64,000 bases of DNA, from positions 77,845 through 141,844 of the forward strand of contig JAZREP010000001.1 in assembly GCA_045660865.1 (NCBI GenBank). Reading direction: 5' to 3'. This DNA is from CAZRRV01 sp045660865. GTDB taxonomy: Bacteria > Bacillota > Clostridia > Oscillospirales > Acutalibacteraceae. The notes under the pieces are model-generated. The model made no database searches. It worked only from the letters and a program-made list of their open reading frames with translations, and was not told the DNA's origin. The position numbers were made by a program, and so were the translations under genes. This document shows, piece by piece, positions 62,634-64,000 of this stretch (position 1 is the first letter of the stretch; every line of letters begins with the position of its first letter).

Positions 62634-63524
62634 TTAATGGTGATGATGGTGATGTTTATGTGCCGTTTCGAATTCTACGTGGCAACATTTCTCGTGGCAA
62701 TGCTCATTTTCGTATTCTAATTCTAAAGTTGCATGGCCAACACCATGTTTACGTAATTCTTCACGTATTTCATCTTTTATTTGATGGTGTTCAGCGTTTG
62801 TGACAATATGCATGGTAGCATAGTTGTTTATACCGTCTAAACTCCATATATGAATATGATGCACACCAAGTACACCTTCGATTTTTAAAATGTGTTCTTT
62901 AATTTTTTGAGTTTTAATATTACTTGGTGCTTTTTCAAGGAAAAGGTTGATAGCTTCTTTTAGGTTTTTAATAGCGTTTATAAAAATGAATGCCGCTACA
63001 CCAATTGACATTATTGGGTCAATTATTGCGAAATTGGTAAATTTCATAATTACAGCACCGATTAAAACAATTGTCCATCCAAGAACGTCTTCCAACATAT
63101 GAAGATTTACAGCTTTTTGGTTTAAAGAATCACCTTCACGAGTGAAAAATGCAGCAGTAAAATTAACAACAAAACCTACAATAGCAAAAATAATCATACC
63201 ATTATAATTTATAGCTTTCGGTTCGAAAATTCTTCCAATTGCGGTATATATTACGGTTATAGAGCCGAACAAAAGAATTAAAGTGGTAATAACACTACCA
63301 ATTACAGAGTATCTGGCATAGCCGTAGGTGTATATTTCATCTGGCTGTTTTTTACTTTTCTTTTCTAAAATATAAGACAAACCTATACTTGCGGCATCTC
63401 CAATATCGTGTATTGCATCTGAAATTATAGCAACACTGCCGGTAAATATACCGCCAATAAATTCAAATATAGAAAAGAACAAGTTCAAAAGAAAAGCAAC
63501 AAGGATGTTTTTTTCAGTTTTCAT
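62634..63524 (-). CDS. cation diffusion facilitator (CDF) metal efflux protein
   Basis: 296 residues with six membrane helices and a cytoplasmic C-terminal domain, exporting Zn2+ or a similar ion by proton exchange. SDAIHDIGDAASIG in helix II has Asp and His ligands, and HMLEDVLGW in helix V the second pair. The C-terminus ends in a His/Cys-rich stretch (HCHEKCCH and a run of six His after KH), a natural metal-binding tail. The start at 63524 lacks a strong ribosome site. Confidence 0.9.
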   Translation of the reverse strand: MKTEKNILVAFLLNLFFSIFEFIGGIFTGSVAIISDAIHDIGDAASIGLSYILEKKSKKQPDEIYTYGYARYSVIGSVITTLILLFGSITVIYTAIGRIFEPKAINYNGMIIFAIVGFVVNFTAAFFTREGDSLNQKAVNLHMLEDVLGWTIVLIGAVIMKFTNFAIIDPIMSIGVAAFIFINAIKNLKEAINLFLEKAPSNIKTQKIKEHILKIEGVLGVHHIHIWSLDGINNYATMHIVTNAEHHQIKDEIREELRKHGVGHATLELEYENEHCHEKCCHVEFETAHKHHHHHH

Positions 63525-63552
63525 AAATACCTACTTTCAAAACAGTTTATCA

Positions 63553-63586
63553 AAAGCCCAAGATATCAGAAGTTATCTTGGGCTTT
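63553..63586 (-). terminator. intrinsic terminator after lysS
   Basis: 13-base-pair stem AAAGCCCAAGATA/TATCTTGGGCTTT in the spacer after the lysS stop; T run short. Confidence 0.75.
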
Positions 63587-63595
63587 GATTATATA

Positions 63596-64000
63596 TTAGT
63601 CTAATGGCTTCATTGTGGGGAAGAGGATTACTTCACGAATAGAATCAGAGCCGGTTAAAAGCATTACAGCTCTGTCAATACCGATACCCATACCGCCTGT
63701 TGGAGGCATACCGTATTCCATAGCGGTTAAGAAATCTTCGTCAAGCATCTCGGCTTCATCATCACCACGTTCACGAAGTTCTAATTGTTTTTCAAAGCGT
63801 TGACGCTGAACAATCGGGTCGTTAAGCTCTGAATAAGCATTAGCAAGCTCACTATGGCAAATAAAGAGCTCAACACGCTCGGTAAGTCGAGGGTCTTCGG
63901 GTGAAGCTTTGGTTAAAGGCGAAACCTCAACAGGATACATTGTAATAAATGTAGGCTGAATTAATTTTTCTTCAACTCTTTGGTCAAAGCAAGCGTACAA
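63596..64000 (-). CDS. lysS: lysyl-tRNA synthetase, class II (3' part, truncated by window edge)
   Basis: The last 134 codons of a class II lysyl-tRNA synthetase; the frame continues beyond the window. ITMYPVEVSPLTKASPEDP, ELFICHSELANAYSELNDP and motif 3 GMGIGIDRAVMLLTG are characteristic of the LysS catalytic domain, and the protein ends soon after VILFPTMKP as usual. It charges tRNA-Lys. Confidence 0.95.
   Translation of the reverse strand: MYACFDQRVEEKLIQPTFITMYPVEVSPLTKASPEDPRLTERVELFICHSELANAYSELNDPIVQRQRFEKQLELRERGDDEAEMLDEDFLTAMEYGMPPTGGMGIGIDRAVMLLTGSDSIREVILFPTMKPLD

Noticed and set aside
1..64000. CRISPR array or toxin-antitoxin system
   Set aside because: No regularly spaced repeats and no small toxin-like gene pairs were seen.

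Overview
The window looks like a chromosome segment of an anaerobic, endospore-forming, low-GC Firmicute (class Clostridia, probably a gut or rumen member of the Oscillospiraceae/Ruminococcaceae type). The evidence is a sporulation sigma factor (SigG) followed by a YlmC/YmxH protein, three T-box leaders, an ECF transporter module, a ferredoxin-dependent 2-oxoacid oxidoreductase, and A+T-rich spacers with textbook TTGACA/TATAAT promoters. No mobile element, integrase, CRISPR array or rRNA was seen. The assignment is inference; no database was searched.

Positions 1-11060 (+ strand) hold housekeeping genes: ruvC-ruvA-ruvB, an RlmI-like methyltransferase, ecfA1-ecfA2-ecfT, truA, a DUF5711-type membrane protein, a CvpA-like protein, a zinc-finger Clp ATPase (ClpE type), then tRNA-Gly(TCC) with its own promoter and terminator.

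Positions 11100-37170 (+ strand) form one long surface-glycan locus behind a single strong promoter, with most genes overlapping or only a few bases apart. It encodes a PglE/PglC/PglD-like initiation set, six glycosyltransferases of GT2/GT4/GT11 type including two alpha-1,2-fucosyltransferase-like enzymes, a pyruvyltransferase-like protein, a Wzy-like polymerase, a Wzx-like flippase, acetyltransferases (one broken by an in-frame stop), a TagD/TagF-like polyol-phosphate pair, a PdxA-family dehydrogenase, an ATP-grasp protein, a complete Fkp-type fucokinase/GDP-fucose pyrophosphorylase and a tandem nucleotidyltransferase-like protein. Together they suggest a fucosylated polysaccharide built from salvaged fucose.

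Positions 37280-43875 (+ strand) return to core genes: sigG, ylmC/ymxH-like, rpsB with a structured leader, tsf, mnmA, tcdA and two membrane proteins.

Positions 43880-61660 (- strand) are the most interesting part. Three T-box leaders can be aligned at the specifier loop and read CUC (Leu), GUA (Val) and AUC (Ile). Each one precedes a unit containing one acyl-CoA synthetase. The Val unit continues into a four-subunit 2-oxoacid:ferredoxin oxidoreductase (VOR type) and ilvE. I infer a T-box-controlled route that activates branched short-chain fatty acids (isovalerate, isobutyrate, 2-methylbutyrate) to CoA esters, reductively carboxylates them to 2-oxo acids and transaminates them to Leu, Val and Ile. 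The fatty-acid to amino-acid chemistry is known physiologically from rumen bacteria. The triple T-box arrangement, the HTH-cupin-ligase fusions, the isomerase-ligase fusion and a 2-isopropylmalate-synthase-like protein without catalytic residues are the unusual parts. A TAXI-type TRAP transporter next to them has its own promoter.

Positions 61680-64000 (- strand) hold tRNA-Arg(CCG), an anchored protein of unknown function, a cation-efflux protein with a natural His-rich tail, and the 3' part of lysS.
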